From Zipacnadum sp036504235 (GTDB lineage: Bacteria > Armatimonadota > Zipacnadia > Zipacnadales > Zipacnadaceae), in NCBI GenBank assembly GCA_036504235.1, contig DASXVN010000024.1, forward strand, positions 1-15,138: DNA of 15,138 nt, written 5' to 3'. Every line of letters begins with the position of its first letter. Position 1 is the stretch's first letter. The notes under the pieces are model-generated. The model made no database searches. It was not told the DNA's origin and worked only from the letters and a program-made list of their open reading frames with translations. Below are positions 15,073 to 15,138 of the stretch, one piece after another. A program made the position numbers and the translations under genes.

Positions 15073-15138
15073 TGTAGGGCGGGGGCTCGTACCCCGCCGG
15101 ACTAACGTTTGGCTAGCGACGGCGGGGTACAAGCCCCC
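15073..15138. repeat. Intergenic palindromic repeat, copies 2 (inverted) and 3 (cut by window end)
   Basis: 15073-15100 is the exact reverse complement of 10118-10145 (28 of 28). After a 19-nt spacer, 15120-15138 is a direct copy of 10119-10137 with one change (A for G at 15131) and runs off the window. The two copies therefore form a large imperfect palindrome, as in REP/BIME-type elements. It begins 22 nt after the lipM stop. Confidence 0.88.

Noticed and set aside
1..15138. tRNA, rRNA, CRISPR array, transposase or phage genes
   Set aside because: None seen on either strand; the only repeats are the few intergenic palindromes described, with spacing unlike a CRISPR array.

Overview
The window is GC-rich bacterial DNA, densely coding, with ten protein genes (one cut by the left edge) and no RNA genes, CRISPR array or transposase that I can see. 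The gene content is a carboxypeptidase-regulatory-repeat protein, a Gfo/Idh/MocA oxidoreductase, a secreted GH116/DUF608 glycosidase, non-canonical UroD-superfamily proteins, and GcvH next to a LipM-type octanoyltransferase. This combination suggests an Armatimonadota- or Planctomycetota-like polysaccharide-degrading bacterium. The taxon is inference from gene content only.

Left part (1-6794): the C-terminal part of a repeat protein on the plus strand faces a minus-strand Gfo/Idh/MocA oxidoreductase across a strong, probably bidirectional hairpin terminator (1358-1390). The oxidoreductase diverges from a 1238-residue secreted GH116-family glycoside hydrolase, whose N-terminal domain is interrupted by a separate beta-sandwich-like module. 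The 3' end of that gene overlaps, tail to tail, a small S26 signal peptidase on the minus strand.

Right part (6993-15050): seven plus-strand genes form an apparent operon or two sub-operons. The order is UroD-like 1, unknown 630-residue protein, UroD-like 2, unknown 495-residue protein with a C-terminal carbohydrate-binding-like domain, cobalamin-type homocysteine S-methyltransferase domain protein, GcvH, LipM-like octanoyltransferase. The alternation of UroD-like and unknown genes looks like a two-gene module used twice. Both UroD-like proteins lack the HemE active site and the His/Cys zinc site of MtaA/MtbA-type methyltransferases; instead they share a DSDG motif and a DH-x-x-P motif. Together with the homocysteine methyltransferase and lipoyl genes, this could be a cytoplasmic pathway linking sugar (or sugar-derivative) breakdown to one-carbon metabolism. 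No corrinoid protein is visible, so the link is a hypothesis.

Intergenic DNA carries a palindromic repeat family: a 28-nt unit at 10118-10145 recurs exactly, in inverted orientation, at 15073-15100, followed by a third copy that runs off the right edge. A second, longer hairpin lies just upstream of the first copy.
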